From Serratia fonticola (GTDB lineage Bacteria > Pseudomonadota > Gammaproteobacteria > Enterobacterales > Enterobacteriaceae): a DNA stretch of 64,000 nucleotides. The translations under genes and the position numbers were made by a program. Position 1 is the first letter of the stretch. Each line of letters starts with the position of its first letter. Positions 36,308-45,777 of this stretch are shown piece after piece. The stretch spans positions 2,108,001 through 2,172,000 of the forward strand of contig NZ_CP011254.1 of NCBI RefSeq assembly GCF_001006005.1. Direction: 5' to 3'. The notes beneath the pieces were generated by a model. The model worked only from the letters and a program-made list of their open reading frames with translations, was not told the DNA's origin and made no database searches.

Positions 36308-36920
36308 GTTCGGTTTTCTCTTCAAGAGTGCGGAGATAAAGGCGGTAGGCTACCTGGCCGGCGACCTTCTCGCGGTGTAGTGTCCAGGTCGCAGGAACAT
36401 CGGTGGCGGCGCTTTCGGCTTCGGCCTCGACGTAAATCCAGGCCTCGTTCGCTAACCAGCCCTGTTGTTCCAACAGCGTGACGGTATCGGCCAGCAACCC
36501 TTTGCGGAACGGGGGATCGAGAAACACCACGTCAAAAGGTTGCCCGTTGCCTGCCAGCCAGGTCAAAGCATTGGTATTCACGACGCTGCCATTGCCTTGC
36601 AACAGCGCCAGGTTTTTCCCCAGCTGTTGGGCTACTGATCGTTCGTATTCCAGCAGCGTGGCGCTTTCTGCATAGCGCGACAAGGCTTCCAACCCCAACG
36701 CACCGCTACCTGCGAAGCAGTCCAGACAGCGAGCCCCACGGATCACCGGGGCTAACCAGTTGAACAAGGTTTCGCGTACGCGGTCGGTGGTTGGCCGCAG
36801 ACCTTCGCTGTTTGGCACCGGCAGTTTGCGCCCGCGCCATTGGCCGCCGATGATGCGGATCTGGCCAGCGGAGGCCGTCTGCGGTTTTTTGAGCGCGCCG
36901 CGCGGTGGTTGTTTTGCCAT
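36297..36920 (-). CDS. rsmD: 16S rRNA m2G966 methyltransferase RsmD
   Basis: A 207-residue SAM-dependent enzyme methylating guanine 966 of 16S rRNA on the assembled small subunit. The sequence shows GQWRGRKLPV near 27, the SAM motif LDCFAGSGALGLEALSR (about 63-79) and the catalytic LDPPF near 132. It is divergent from ftsY, as in E. coli. Confidence 0.95.
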   Translation of the reverse strand: MAKQPPRGALKKPQTASAGQIRIIGGQWRGRKLPVPNSEGLRPTTDRVRETLFNWLAPVIRGARCLDCFAGSGALGLEALSRYAESATLLEYERSVAQQLGKNLALLQGNGSVVNTNALTWLAGNGQPFDVVFLDPPFRKGLLADTVTLLEQQGWLANEAWIYVEAEAESAATDVPATWTLHREKVAGQVAYRLYLRTLEEKTEHAD

Positions 36921-37148
36921 AAAGAGTCTTAATCAGTTGCGGGGTTAACGAAAAGTTACCGCTATTCTATACCCAATCGTTAATAAGTTGCAGCCCGTAG
37001 GCGATGGGGCGCAGTGTAGGCCGGGGGGACAGCAAAACTACCTCTATGAAAGCATTGCCGATGCGTGTTGCTGTGCCAGGGAAAGTGATAGACTCGGCGA
37101 ATTAAATTTTCGCATTTGCAAGCCATTGGTACGGAGTAGGGTCAGAAC

Positions 37149-38756
37149 ATGGCAAAAGATAAAAAACGTGGGTTTTTCTCCTGGCTGGGCTTCGGCCAGA
37201 AGGAAGAAGAGCAGCAACAACCTGAATCTGCCGTAGAACCGGCGGAACAGCAGGCCGCAGAAACCCCGGCTGCCCCCAAACTGGACGATAAGCTTCCTCC
37301 CCAGGAATCTGCACCAGCCGCCACCAAAGATACCCCAGGGGAGTGGGATAGCAGCCTGAGCGGCGAGCCTATCACCGAAAATATCCTGCCGCTGGATGAA
37401 CACCACGCTGAGCCGGTAGCGATCGAAGAAGTTACCGTAGCGCAACAGCCTGAGCTGCAAGCAGAAGAACCAGCGCTGATTGAAGCGATTATCGAGGCGC
37501 CTGCAGAAATTATCGAGCCAGAGCCGGAAGTGATTGAAGCGGTTATCGAAGTGCCTGCTGAGATTATCGAGCCAGAGCCGGAAGTGATTGAAGCGGTAAT
37601 CGAAGCGCCTGCCGAGATTATCGAACCTGAGCCAGAAGTGATTGAAGCGGTAATCGAAGCGCCTGCCGAGATTATCGAACCTGAGCCAGAGGTGATTGAA
37701 GCGGTAATCGAAGTGCCTGCCGAAATTATCGAGCCTGAGCCAGAGGTGATTGAAGAGGTTATCGAGCCAGAACTGGAACCTGAACAGCCTGAGCTGCTGG
37801 CTCCGGCGGTAACGCAAGAACAAGAGCGCCCTAGCAAAGAAGGCTTCTTCGCCCGTCTTAAACGCAGCCTGCTGAAAACCAAACAGAACCTGGGCTCCGG
37901 TTTTATCGGCCTGTTCCGCGGCAAGAAGATCGACGACGATCTGTTCGAAGAGCTGGAAGAACAGCTGTTAATCGCCGACGTTGGTGTAGAAACCACTCGT
38001 AAAATCATTGAGTCTCTTACTCTGCACGCCAGCCGTAAGCAGCTGAAAGACGCCGAATCGCTGTATGGCAAACTGAAAGAAGAGATGGCGGAAATTCTCG
38101 CCAAGGTGGATCAGCCACTGGATGTCGGTGGCAAAACGCCGTTCGTGATCCTGATGGTTGGCGTCAACGGCGTGGGTAAAACCACCACCATCGGCAAGCT
38201 GGCGCGTCAGTTCCAGGCCGAAGGTAAATCGGTGATGCTGGCCGCAGGCGACACTTTCCGCGCCGCAGCGGTTGAGCAGTTGCAGGTCTGGGGCGAACGT
38301 AACCGCATTCCGGTCATCGCTCAGCATACCGGTGCCGACTCCGCTTCGGTGATCTTCGACGCGGTGCAGGCGGCTAAAGCCCGTAATATCGATGTGCTGA
38401 TCGCCGATACCGCCGGTCGCCTGCAGAACAAGGCGCACCTGATGGAAGAGCTGAAGAAGATCGTGCGGGTGATGAAAAAACTGGACGAGCAGGCCCCCCA
38501 TGAGGTTATGCTGACTCTGGATGCCAGCACCGGACAAAATGCGGTTAACCAGGCGAAATTATTTAATGAAGCCGTGGGCCTGACCGGCATAACGCTGACT
38601 AAACTGGACGGTACCGCCAAAGGCGGGGTGATCTTCTCCATCGCCGATCAGTTTACTATCCCGATCCGTTACATCGGCGTTGGTGAAGGCATCGAAGATT
38701 TGCGGCCGTTTAAGGCTGATGACTTTATTGAGGCACTTTTTGCCCGAGAGGATTGA
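37149..38756 (+). CDS. ftsY: Signal recognition particle receptor FtsY
   Basis: SRP receptor GTPase that delivers ribosome-nascent chains to SecYEG. It has 535 residues. An acidic N-terminal A domain (1-225) contains five exact-frame repeats of 18 residues. The NG domain follows, with GVNGVGKTTTIGKLA (G1), DTFRAAA (G2), DTAGR (G3) and TKLDG (G4). E. coli FtsY has 497 residues; the extra length is in the repeats. It heads ftsYEX. Confidence 0.96.
   Translation: MAKDKKRGFFSWLGFGQKEEEQQQPESAVEPAEQQAAETPAAPKLDDKLPPQESAPAATKDTPGEWDSSLSGEPITENILPLDEHHAEPVAIEEVTVAQQPELQAEEPALIEAIIEAPAEIIEPEPEVIEAVIEVPAEIIEPEPEVIEAVIEAPAEIIEPEPEVIEAVIEAPAEIIEPEPEVIEAVIEVPAEIIEPEPEVIEEVIEPELEPEQPELLAPAVTQEQERPSKEGFFARLKRSLLKTKQNLGSGFIGLFRGKKIDDDLFEELEEQLLIADVGVETTRKIIESLTLHASRKQLKDAESLYGKLKEEMAEILAKVDQPLDVGGKTPFVILMVGVNGVGKTTTIGKLARQFQAEGKSVMLAAGDTFRAAAVEQLQVWGERNRIPVIAQHTGADSASVIFDAVQAAKARNIDVLIADTAGRLQNKAHLMEELKKIVRVMKKLDEQAPHEVMLTLDASTGQNAVNQAKLFNEAVGLTGITLTKLDGTAKGGVIFSIADQFTIPIRYIGVGEGIEDLRPFKADDFIEALFARED
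37497..37766 (+). repeat. Five tandem 54-bp repeats inside ftsY
   Basis: Five units, each encoding (A/V)PAEIIEPEPEVIEAVIE, at 37497, 37551, 37605, 37659 and 37713. Copies three and four are the most alike. The repeats add glutamate-rich charge to the membrane-targeting A domain. Such in-frame repeats can change number by slippage. Confidence 0.95.
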
Positions 38757-38761
38757 TACGG

Positions 38762-39433
38762 ATGATTCGCTTTGAACAGGTCAGTAAAGCTTATCTGGGC
38801 GGACGGCAAGCCCTGCAGGGGGTAGATTTTCATCTACGTCCGGCGGAGATGGCGTTTCTGACCGGCCATTCCGGCGCGGGGAAAAGTACCCTGCTGAAAC
38901 TGATTTGTGGGATTGAGCGGCCAAGCGCCGGTCATATCTGGTTTGGCGGGCATGACATCAGCCGGTTGAAAAACCGCGAGGTGCCTTTCCTGCGCCGCCA
39001 GATCGGCATGATTTTCCAGGATCACCATCTGCTGCTGGATCGTACGGTGTATGACAACGTGGCGATGCCGCTGGTCATCGCCGGAGCCAGTACCGAAGAT
39101 ATCCGTCGCCGCGTTTCGGCTGCGCTGGACAAGGTCGGGCTGCTGGATAAAGCGAAGAACTTCCCCATTCAGCTTTCCGGTGGTGAGCAGCAACGCGTTG
39201 GCATTGCCCGCGCGGTGGTGAACAAGCCAGCGGTGCTGTTGGCGGACGAACCGACCGGTAACCTGGACGACGCCCTGTCGGAAGGGATCCTGCGCCTGTT
39301 TGAAGAATTTAACCGCGTTGGGGTGACGGTGCTGATGGCAACCCACGACACCGGGCTGATCGCCCGGCGTAATTACCGCATCCTGACGCTGAGCCAGGGC
39401 CGTATGGTAGGGGGGGCACAGCATGGCGAATAA
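38762..39433 (+). CDS. ftsE: Cell division ATP-binding protein FtsE
   Basis: The 223-residue ABC ATPase that with FtsX forms the divisome complex activating periplasmic amidases through EnvC. Walker [10 protein letters not shown] (about 36-44), [14 protein letters not shown] signature and Walker [13 protein letters not shown] are present. The start MIRFEQ at 38762, five bases after the ftsY stop, follows GAGAGGA and matches E. coli; a TTG-initiated frame three codons longer is less likely. It overlaps ftsX by 11 bp. Confidence 0.96.
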   Translation: MIRFEQVSKAYLGGRQALQGVDFHLRPAEMAFLTGHSGAGKSTLLKLICGIERPSAGHIWFGGHDISRLKNREVPFLRRQIGMIFQDHHLLLDRTVYDNVAMPLVIAGASTEDIRRRVSAALDKVGLLDKAKNFPIQLSGGEQQRVGIARAVVNKPAVLLADEPTGNLDDALSEGILRLFEEFNRVGVTVLMATHDTGLIARRNYRILTLSQGRMVGGAQHGE

Positions 39434-40376
39434 TGCAAAAACCGCCAAGAGCAAGGCACTGCGCGGTGGCTGGCGTGAACAGTGGCGCTATGCCTGGATG
39501 AACGCCATTGCCGATATGCTGCGCCAACCGCTGGCAACGCTGCTGACCGTGATGGTCATCGCCATTTCTCTGACGCTGCCGAGCGTTTGCTACATCGTCT
39601 GGAAGAACGTCAGTACCGCGGCGACACAGTGGTACCCAACGCCACAGCTGACGGTGTATCTGGATAAATCCCTCGACGATGACGCGGCGGTCAAAGTGCT
39701 GGATGCCATCAAGGCCGAGGCCGGGGTGGAGAAGGTGAACTACCTGTCGCGTGAAGAGGCGCGGGGCGAGTTCCGCAACTGGTCTGGCTTTGGTGGCGCG
39801 CTGGATATGCTGGAAGAAAACCCGCTGCCAGCCGTGGCGATTGTCACTCCGCAGATGAGTTTCCAGAGTTCCGATACGCTAACCACCCTGCGCGATCGCG
39901 TAGCGGCGGTGCAGGGCGTGGATGAAGTCAGGATGGACGACAGCTGGTTTGCCCGCCTGGCGGCGCTGACCGGGTTAGTGGGCCAGGTGGCCTTGATGAT
40001 CGGCATACTGATGGTGGTGGCGGTGTTCCTGGTGATTGGTAACAGCGTGCGTCTGAGCATCTTCAGCCGTCGCGATACCATCAACGTGATGAAGTTGATC
40101 GGTGCTACCGACGGCTTTATCCTGCGGCCGTTCCTCAACGGTGGTGCAATGCTCGGCTTCTTCGGCGCGCTGTTGTCGCTGGTTCTATCTGGCGCACTGG
40201 TGTGGAAGCTGGAGTCGGTGGTGACCAACGTGGCGAAGGTATTTGGCACCACCTTTACCCTGCATGGCCTGGGTTGGGATGAGGCGCTGTTGTTGCTGCT
40301 GATTTCGGCGATGATCGGCTGGATTGCCGCCTGGTTGGCCACCGTGCAACATTTACGCCGATTTACACCACAATAG
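39423..40376 (+). CDS. ftsX: Cell division protein FtsX
   Basis: A 317-residue membrane subunit with four transmembrane segments: one near 40-60, then a periplasmic domain (about 65-185) that contacts EnvC, then three toward the C-terminus ([53 protein letters not shown]). The cytoplasmic N-terminus is shorter than in E. coli (352 residues). It is the last gene of the ftsYEX operon, upstream of rpoH. Confidence 0.95.
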   Translation: MANNAKTAKSKALRGGWREQWRYAWMNAIADMLRQPLATLLTVMVIAISLTLPSVCYIVWKNVSTAATQWYPTPQLTVYLDKSLDDDAAVKVLDAIKAEAGVEKVNYLSREEARGEFRNWSGFGGALDMLEENPLPAVAIVTPQMSFQSSDTLTTLRDRVAAVQGVDEVRMDDSWFARLAALTGLVGQVALMIGILMVVAVFLVIGNSVRLSIFSRRDTINVMKLIGATDGFILRPFLNGGAMLGFFGALLSLVLSGALVWKLESVVTNVAKVFGTTFTLHGLGWDEALLLLLISAMIGWIAAWLATVQHLRRFTPQ

Positions 40377-40391
40377 TGAATTTTTGGTATA

Positions 40392-40435
40392 CTCTTCTCC
40401 TGCTGCGGCCCGGTTGCCGTGCTGCGGGAGAAGAG
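40392..40435 (+). other. Long hairpin between ftsX and rpoH
   Basis: CTCTTCTCCTGC (40392-40403) pairs with GCGGGAGAAGAG (40424-40435) with one wobble, around a 20-nt GC-rich loop. It begins just after a TATACT hexamer (40388-40393). No U-tract follows, so it is either the 3' end of the ftsX message or the 5' end of a long rpoH transcript. Confidence 0.55.
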
Positions 40436-40538
40436 CTGCCAGACCTCAACATCTCCGATCTCTTCTCAAACGCACAAATTCCCAATCAACCTGAGCTTGC
40501 ATGACGTATTGTCGTGTGCACTGTGTGTGAAAAACGGT

Positions 40539-40566
40539 GAACTTTTGGGGTTGAGCACGGTCCAAA
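40539..40566 (+). promoter_or_regulatory. Predicted sigma-E promoter of rpoH
   Basis: GAACTT (40539-40544), a 16-bp spacer ending CACGG and TCCAAA (40561-40566) align with the E. coli rpoH P3 promoter, which has GAACTT, 16 bp and TCTGA and is read by sigma-E. The rest of the 314-bp gap is expected to hold sigma-70 promoters; I cannot place them with confidence. Confidence 0.65.
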
Positions 40567-40690
40567 TCTGCAGCAAATGTTTAGGTGCCCGGCGTGTGGA
40601 CCCGCTTTTGCAACAGCAACTGCCGCAAGATCAATAGCTCCCCGCCGTGAAATCACCTGCATGACCAGTTTTATCAAGAGAGGGTTTTGA

Positions 40691-41548
40691 ATGACCAAAG
40701 AAATGCGCACTTTAGCCTTAGTCCCACAGGGCAGCTTGGAAGCCTACCTGCGGGCAGCCAACACCTATCCGATGCTGACGGCAGAGGAAGAGCGGGAACT
40801 GGCTGAACGGCTGCATTATCAGGGCGATCTGGAAGCAGCTAAGCAGCTCATCCTGTCTCACCTGCGCTTTGTCGCTCATATTGCCCGTAACTATTCAGGG
40901 TACGGTTTGCCGGTGGCAGATCTTATCCAGGAAGGTAATATCGGCCTGATGAAGGCCGTGCGTCGCTTCAACCCAGAGGTTGGCGTACGTCTGGTGTCCT
41001 TTGCGGTGCATTGGATCAAGGCAGAAATTCACGAATACGTGCTGCGCAACTGGCGTATCGTCAAAGTGGCGACCACCAAGGCACAGCGCAAGCTGTTCTT
41101 CAACCTGCGTAAAACCAAGCAGCGTCTGGGCTGGTTCAATCAGGACGAAGTGGAGCTGGTCGCGCGCGAGCTGGGTGTCACCAGCAAAGACGTGCGTGAG
41201 ATGGAGTCGCGCATGGCGGCACAGGACATGACCTTTGACCCAACGCCGGAAGACGAAGGGCGTGACGGTCATGCCATGGCCCCGATGCTCTACCTGCAAG
41301 ATAAAAGCTCGGACTTTGCCGAAGGGATCGAAGAAGATAACTGGGAAAGCAACGCCGCAGACAAACTGGCCTACGCGCTGGAAGGTCTGGACGAGCGTAG
41401 CCAGCATATCATTCGCGCCCGCTGGTTGGACGACGACAACAAGTCCACCCTGCAGGAGCTGGCCGATCAGTACGGCGTTTCCGCCGAACGTGTACGCCAG
41501 CTGGAAAAGAACGCCATGAAGAAACTGAAGATGGCGATCGAAGCCTGA
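40691..41548 (+). CDS. rpoH: Heat-shock sigma factor RpoH (sigma-32)
   Basis: A 285-residue alternative sigma factor directing heat-shock transcription. Region 2 ([18 protein letters not shown] to [22 protein letters not shown], about 55-120) is followed by the RpoH box [17 protein letters not shown] (about 132-148), which confers control by FtsH and chaperones. The region 4 helix-turn-helix is [21 protein letters not shown] near 252-272. GAGAGGG precedes the ATG. E. coli rpoH mRNA has a thermosensor in its early coding region; base pairing here was not tested. Confidence 0.97.
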   Translation: MTKEMRTLALVPQGSLEAYLRAANTYPMLTAEEERELAERLHYQGDLEAAKQLILSHLRFVAHIARNYSGYGLPVADLIQEGNIGLMKAVRRFNPEVGVRLVSFAVHWIKAEIHEYVLRNWRIVKVATTKAQRKLFFNLRKTKQRLGWFNQDEVELVARELGVTSKDVREMESRMAAQDMTFDPTPEDEGRDGHAMAPMLYLQDKSSDFAEGIEEDNWESNAADKLAYALEGLDERSQHIIRARWLDDDNKSTLQELADQYGVSAERVRQLEKNAMKKLKMAIEA

Positions 41549-41570
41549 TACCGATAGCGCTTAACGCTCG

Positions 41571-41603
41571 AAAAGCCCGGCTTGCCGGGCTTTTCTGTTT
41601 TTG
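41571..41603 (+). terminator. Rho-independent terminator of rpoH
   Basis: A perfect 10-bp stem AAAAGCCCGG/CCGGGCTTTT with a CTTG loop is followed by CTGTTTTTG. It lies 22 nt after the rpoH stop and is the clearest intrinsic terminator in the window. Confidence 0.92.
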
Positions 41604-41616
41604 TCACACGGCTTTA

Positions 41617-41833
41617 CCCCTCACCCCAGCCTATGCCCGAGGGCGTCATAAACACTTGTGTGGGGGAGAGGGAGCTAGCCCGGAGCCTCAGTTAGATGCA
41701 GGAGATAACTTGTAGCACGCTAATACCTGCTTCTGTGGGGAAGGGGCGATAGGGGGGCAGCAGAATAAACTCAGAGATTAATTTGTGGCACGGGCGGTCC
41801 CCTCTCCCTGTGGGAGAGGGTTAGGGTGAGGGG
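41617..41833. repeat. REP-like composite repeat after rpoH
   Basis: Inverted ends CCCCTCACCCC (41617-41627) and GGGTTAGGGTGAGGGG (41818-41833) enclose about 190 bp, with GGGAGAGGGAGCTAGCCCGG inside the left end and the hairpin CCCTCTCCC-TGT-GGGAGAGGG at the right end. It fills the gap between rpoH and the convergent TPR gene and contains an unoccupied copy of the IS110 target. Confidence 0.75.
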
Positions 41834-41841
41834 TCGGTTCA

Positions 41842-43917
41842 CTAGTTGGCTGTGGTATCAAACTCCGGTGCCGGGCAGTTGTAGCCAAACTTGGTTCCCC
41901 ACTCAAACTGGGTGCCGTTCTTGATATACCGCTGATACAGCGCCCGACCGGTCTTGGCGTCGCGGGCTATCACCCAACCAGCGGCATTACACAGCACGGC
42001 AGCGTAGGCCTGGCTTTTCGGTGGCAACAGGTCGGCGGCCTTTTGCGCCAGATCCACCGCCTGCCAGCGGTAATGCAGGAAACGGTTATCCGCATCTGGC
42101 AACGATTTCTTGGCCCGTGCCGCTTCTGCCGCGCTGATCCAACTCTTGTCTTTGATATCCTTGGTGTTGAAAGCATCCCCCAGATAGGAATACCCCGCGC
42201 CATAAATATTGTAATCCGGCGTCATTTCGTAACCGGTGAAATCCAACCCCTGCGAGCGCAACAGCGCCGCCGCCTGATAGTAGCTTTTGGCGCGTGCGTT
42301 CTTATCTGCCGATTTATCCTTCGCCGCTTTCATCAGGTTGGCAAAGTCCTGCGCCGCTTGGCGGTAGTTCGGAATGGCAAAGTAGTTCACCGCCTCCTCA
42401 TAGCGGCCAGCGCGCATCATGCGCCGTGCCAGCAATTCACGCAGTTGAACCTCTTGGGTGATCCGCTCGCCATTGTATTCATCGGGTTTGACCGGCTTGA
42501 GCGGCGTGGTGGGCGCTGGTGCATGCTTATCCACAAAGCCTTTCAGCTCATCGACCGTCAGCACCCGCTCGGCGATATCCGCCACGTCTGCCCAGTAGTT
42601 TTCTTTACCGCGATACATCAGGTCCATCGCTTGCAAATAGTCACCACGGTTCAGCGCCAGAATGGCCTGCTCGCCGGCAACTCGGCAATCCGGCACGATC
42701 ATTTCGGCTGCGAAGTCTTCGTTACGCTGCTCCCCCCAGCTTTCATCCGTAGGGAATGCGGCTGCGGCTTTGGCATAGGCGGCAGTGGCGGCTTTCACAT
42801 CACCATCACGCAAGGCCATTTTGGCACGTAACCACCAGGCTAAACCGCCATCACCCGCATTTTTCAGCAGGTTGGCCGCCATGGCATATTGCCCGGAACG
42901 ATAGGCCAGCGCCGCCAGCCGGTCGCTACCGGTGAAACCACTTTTAACCGAGTCATTCAGCAGCGTCAGGGTCTGATTGACAAGCTGTTTGACGCCGGTC
43001 TCACCGTTAATGATGCCGGACATCTCCAGATTACTGCTGCGGGCGAACAGCTCAATGGTGACCAACTGCTGCACCAACGGATCGTGAATGGCCTGTTTTA
43101 ACGCCTCCACATGCTGCGGGTTGACCAGATAGGTGGAGATATATTGCAGCGAGAGACCACCATCGGGATCGCCTTGGGCGGCCTGCTGAGCATATAGCTG
43201 TGCCGCCGGAGCGATTTCCCCGAGCCACAAATGAATACGTGCTTGCTGGCCCAGGCTACTCAGAGCCAGTTGATCGGGATCGGCGGTGCCACTTTTCACC
43301 TGGTCGATCACCTGTTGGAAGGCGGCCAAGGCCTGCTCAAGCTGCGCTTTCTCCGGATGTTTCACCACCGGCTCGCTACCGGATTCGTTTTCCGGCGTGC
43401 CATGATCGCCCATCAGCAGGCGGCCAAGCGAGTATTGTGCCCGTAACCCCCATGCTTCCTGCTCGGCGGCTGGCAACGCCAACACCTGCTGGAAATATTG
43501 CGACGCCCGGGGATCTTCTGCGGCAAAAGCCACTGCCCCCAGCGTATATAAGCGCGCGGCATTAGATAGCCCTTGCGCATTCACCGCATCGGCTTCCTCT
43601 ACGGTCTGGGTTGCCCGCATCTGGGCAATGGCTTGCTGTTCCGGCGAGAGGGGCATCGGTTTTGGCGGTGTCGCCGGGGCCGGGGCCTGCCAGCGTGGCA
43701 GCTGCGGGTCTACCGGTACCAGACGGGTGGCTTCGAAAGCGAAGTTGCCCTCAGGCATATACAGCAGGGTGCCGTTGCGGTTAACCAGCAGGCGATTGGG
43801 GAAGTCTGGCCCACAGGCCTGGCCGCTCAGCGGCACCATCAATGCCGCAGCGATCAGTGATGCTAACGGGAGCGCACGGCGACGGTGCCCTGTTGTGTGC
43901 AAATCAAGGTATGACAT
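41842..43917 (-). CDS. Exported TPR-like protein of unknown function
   Basis: A 691-residue protein with an N-terminal signal (RRRALPLASLIAAALMVPLSGQACG; the Cys after GQA could be a lipidation site, LSGQAC). The rest is largely alpha-helical with tetratricopeptide-like stretches (RLYTLGAVAFAAEDPRASQYFQQVLALP; LWLGEIAPAAQLYAQQAAQGD; GRYEEAVNYFAIPNYRQAAQDF). The start overlaps the DUF3142 gene by 14 bp, so the two work as a pair. I do not recognise a function; an envelope scaffold is possible. Confidence 0.72.
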   Translation of the reverse strand: MSYLDLHTTGHRRRALPLASLIAAALMVPLSGQACGPDFPNRLLVNRNGTLLYMPEGNFAFEATRLVPVDPQLPRWQAPAPATPPKPMPLSPEQQAIAQMRATQTVEEADAVNAQGLSNAARLYTLGAVAFAAEDPRASQYFQQVLALPAAEQEAWGLRAQYSLGRLLMGDHGTPENESGSEPVVKHPEKAQLEQALAAFQQVIDQVKSGTADPDQLALSSLGQQARIHLWLGEIAPAAQLYAQQAAQGDPDGGLSLQYISTYLVNPQHVEALKQAIHDPLVQQLVTIELFARSSNLEMSGIINGETGVKQLVNQTLTLLNDSVKSGFTGSDRLAALAYRSGQYAMAANLLKNAGDGGLAWWLRAKMALRDGDVKAATAAYAKAAAAFPTDESWGEQRNEDFAAEMIVPDCRVAGEQAILALNRGDYLQAMDLMYRGKENYWADVADIAERVLTVDELKGFVDKHAPAPTTPLKPVKPDEYNGERITQEVQLRELLARRMMRAGRYEEAVNYFAIPNYRQAAQDFANLMKAAKDKSADKNARAKSYYQAAALLRSQGLDFTGYEMTPDYNIYGAGYSYLGDAFNTKDIKDKSWISAAEAARAKKSLPDADNRFLHYRWQAVDLAQKAADLLPPKSQAYAAVLCNAAGWVIARDAKTGRALYQRYIKNGTQFEWGTKFGYNCPAPEFDTTAN

Positions 43918-45121
43918 GGGTGCCTCCTGGCGTGATCTGTTGGCAGCGTAGCCAGCCCAAGGGGCGTGATTGCCCTGCTCGTAGCTGATCGCCGCTAATG
44001 CGGATAAAGCGTTGGGGGTCCGATGGCGTTGCCAACTGGTAATGGCCTACCGCGTCGGCGGTCAGGCAACCTTCGGCCTGAATGTGGATCTCACGCGGTA
44101 ACGGGGCATCCACCGGTCCCTGATTCTCGATAATCAAATCATACAGCCCATTTTGCTGAGGCTGCGGCAAAAATTTTACCTGCCAGTTGGCGAGCAATGG
44201 CTGCTGTTGGATCACTGCCCGTAGCGTAGCCATCGACCAGGCGCGCCGATCGTTTTCCAGCGGCAGGCGGAACCAGATAATGCCGCGCAGATGTGGCAGT
44301 GGGCGTTGTGCGAGCTGCTGCAAGAAATCGGCAATCTGCTGCGGTGCTACGGTCAGCTCCTGGATTTGGCCCGCCACGCGCTGCGAGACTTCACTCTCAA
44401 CCAGAGCCCCCTGGGCATCGAACCCTAGCAGAGCCATGCCGTAGGCTGGCAGAGCGATACGGAAGGGTTTAGGGCTAAGGCGCGCGTACTGGCGTGTCCA
44501 CTCCTGCGCCAACCGGCCGTCGAATAAACCTTGTGTGGGGGAGAGCACCGCATGCACCTGAAGCACCGAGCTGTCTACCTGTTGCAGTACGCCAGGCAGC
44601 GCTGGGGAGCCGAGCCAGGCGGGCAGGGCGGTGATGCCTAGCTGTAATGAAGAGGGAAGCCGTTGGCGCAGTTGGCGCAGGAATTGTTGATATTTGGGTA
44701 GCCGTGCGGTAGCGGCGTCATGGTCGATCTCCACGCCAATCACCGGTAAACCGGCCGCCTGCCAGCGTTGCAGCTGTTGCTGCAGACGTTCGTAGATGGC
44801 GGCCTCATCCAACTGCATCAGTTGCCCGTCTACCCGCACTACCAGCCATAGTGGGCGGCCATCCTGTTTCAGCAGGGCGGTATTGACCGTGATGTCCCGG
44901 AAACCCTCACGGGGATGCACCTGCAAACCCAACACGCGCAGGGTAGTAAACAGGTCACGGCTGGCAGCCAGCGCCTCGGCATGTTGAGGTGTCCACACCC
45001 TTTGCCAAACGTAGGCCTGCTGATCCCAAGGTTGATGAAGAGTCATGGCCTGGTAGCGCCCTGCAAACCAGGCCATGACTGCGAGCAGCATAATGACGAT
45101 CAGAGCTATCCAACGTTTCAT
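43904..45121 (-). CDS. DUF3142 family protein
   Basis: A 405-residue protein with an N-terminal membrane anchor or uncleaved signal (MKRWIALIVIMLLAVMAWFAG), then a DUF3142 domain resembling glycosidase-type TIM barrels (VIGVEIDHDAATARLPKYQQFLRQLRQRLP near 130-160; GIIWFRLPLENDRRAW near 280). Catalytic activity is unproven. The ATG overlaps the panM stop (ATGA), and its stop lies inside the TPR gene, giving a panM-DUF3142-TPR run. Confidence 0.78.
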   Translation of the reverse strand: MKRWIALIVIMLLAVMAWFAGRYQAMTLHQPWDQQAYVWQRVWTPQHAEALAASRDLFTTLRVLGLQVHPREGFRDITVNTALLKQDGRPLWLVVRVDGQLMQLDEAAIYERLQQQLQRWQAAGLPVIGVEIDHDAATARLPKYQQFLRQLRQRLPSSLQLGITALPAWLGSPALPGVLQQVDSSVLQVHAVLSPTQGLFDGRLAQEWTRQYARLSPKPFRIALPAYGMALLGFDAQGALVESEVSQRVAGQIQELTVAPQQIADFLQQLAQRPLPHLRGIIWFRLPLENDRRAWSMATLRAVIQQQPLLANWQVKFLPQPQQNGLYDLIIENQGPVDAPLPREIHIQAEGCLTADAVGHYQLATPSDPQRFIRISGDQLRAGQSRPLGWLRCQQITPGGTHVIP

Positions 45122-45510
45122 TTTTGCCAGCAATCGCCCTGAGCCTGGAATCCGCAGGCACGCATAAAGTTGCCGACCTCGCCTCGTTCACGAGCGGCCA
45201 ACCCGGCAGTATCCAGTTGCCAATGTTGCACCTGTGGCAATTGGCGTTGGGTATCTTCCATCAGATACAGCCCCACGCCACGGCGGCGTGTCACTTCGCG
45301 CACCAGCAGATCGTGCAATTGGGCGCTCTGGCCCGCTATCTCGATTTTTACCGCCCCCAGCAGCCGCTCGTTAAAACGGGCGGCAAACAGTGCTTTCCCC
45401 TCCTCCAGCCAGCTTAGCCACTGCTCAGGCTGTTGATGTGGCCAGATTTTACCAAGGTCGATAAGGTCTTGTGGGGATAAGCTGGTCAAGCGTTCAATGG
45501 TCAGTTTCAT
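45118..45510 (-). CDS. panM: PanD maturation factor PanM (PanZ)
   Basis: A 130-residue GNAT-fold protein that in E. coli binds acetyl-CoA and triggers self-cleavage of aspartate decarboxylase PanD for pantothenate synthesis. The motif LLVREVTRRRGVGLYLMEDT (about 71-90) is the acetyl-CoA loop. The start MKLTIERL is used, as in E. coli; the open frame extends 37 codons further upstream without similarity. It sits beside livK, as in E. coli. Confidence 0.92.
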   Translation of the reverse strand: MKLTIERLTSLSPQDLIDLGKIWPHQQPEQWLSWLEEGKALFAARFNERLLGAVKIEIAGQSAQLHDLLVREVTRRRGVGLYLMEDTQRQLPQVQHWQLDTAGLAARERGEVGNFMRACGFQAQGDCWQK

Positions 45511-45777
45511 GCCGGATTTCCGCACCGATAAGGGATGTCGACAGTGTAATGGATCTTGCACAGCGCGTTGTGTAAGTTTTTCTATACGAGGTCTGCGTGA
45601 AATGTTTTTTGCTGCGGGCATTTTCCGAGTAAACGGTTAGTTAATGGCATGTTAACCAGCACATCGCGCTGTTCCTTGCGCTAAACGGCGCAGATTTAAT
45701 CCGGATTTTATCCTGTTTACACCGCTTGTTTCTGGTGCTGTGAGTTGCTTTGCAGAAGAAAACTCCTGTTTAATGGC

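Noticed and set aside
37497..37766. Regular 54-bp repeats considered as a CRISPR array
   Set aside because: Units are contiguous without unique spacers and encode in-frame protein repeats.
37142..38104. Open frame of 320 codons antisense to ftsY with Ser/Ile/Thr repeats
   Set aside because: The repeats are the complement of the 54-bp ftsY units; ftsY is clearly the coding strand.
40419..40637. 72-codon frame between ftsX and rpoH
   Set aside because: It crosses the hairpin and the predicted sigma-E promoter, has no ribosome site and no recognisable product.
42043..42831. 262-codon frame opposite the TPR-like gene
   Set aside because: Antisense shadow; the minus-strand gene has a signal peptide and repeat pattern.
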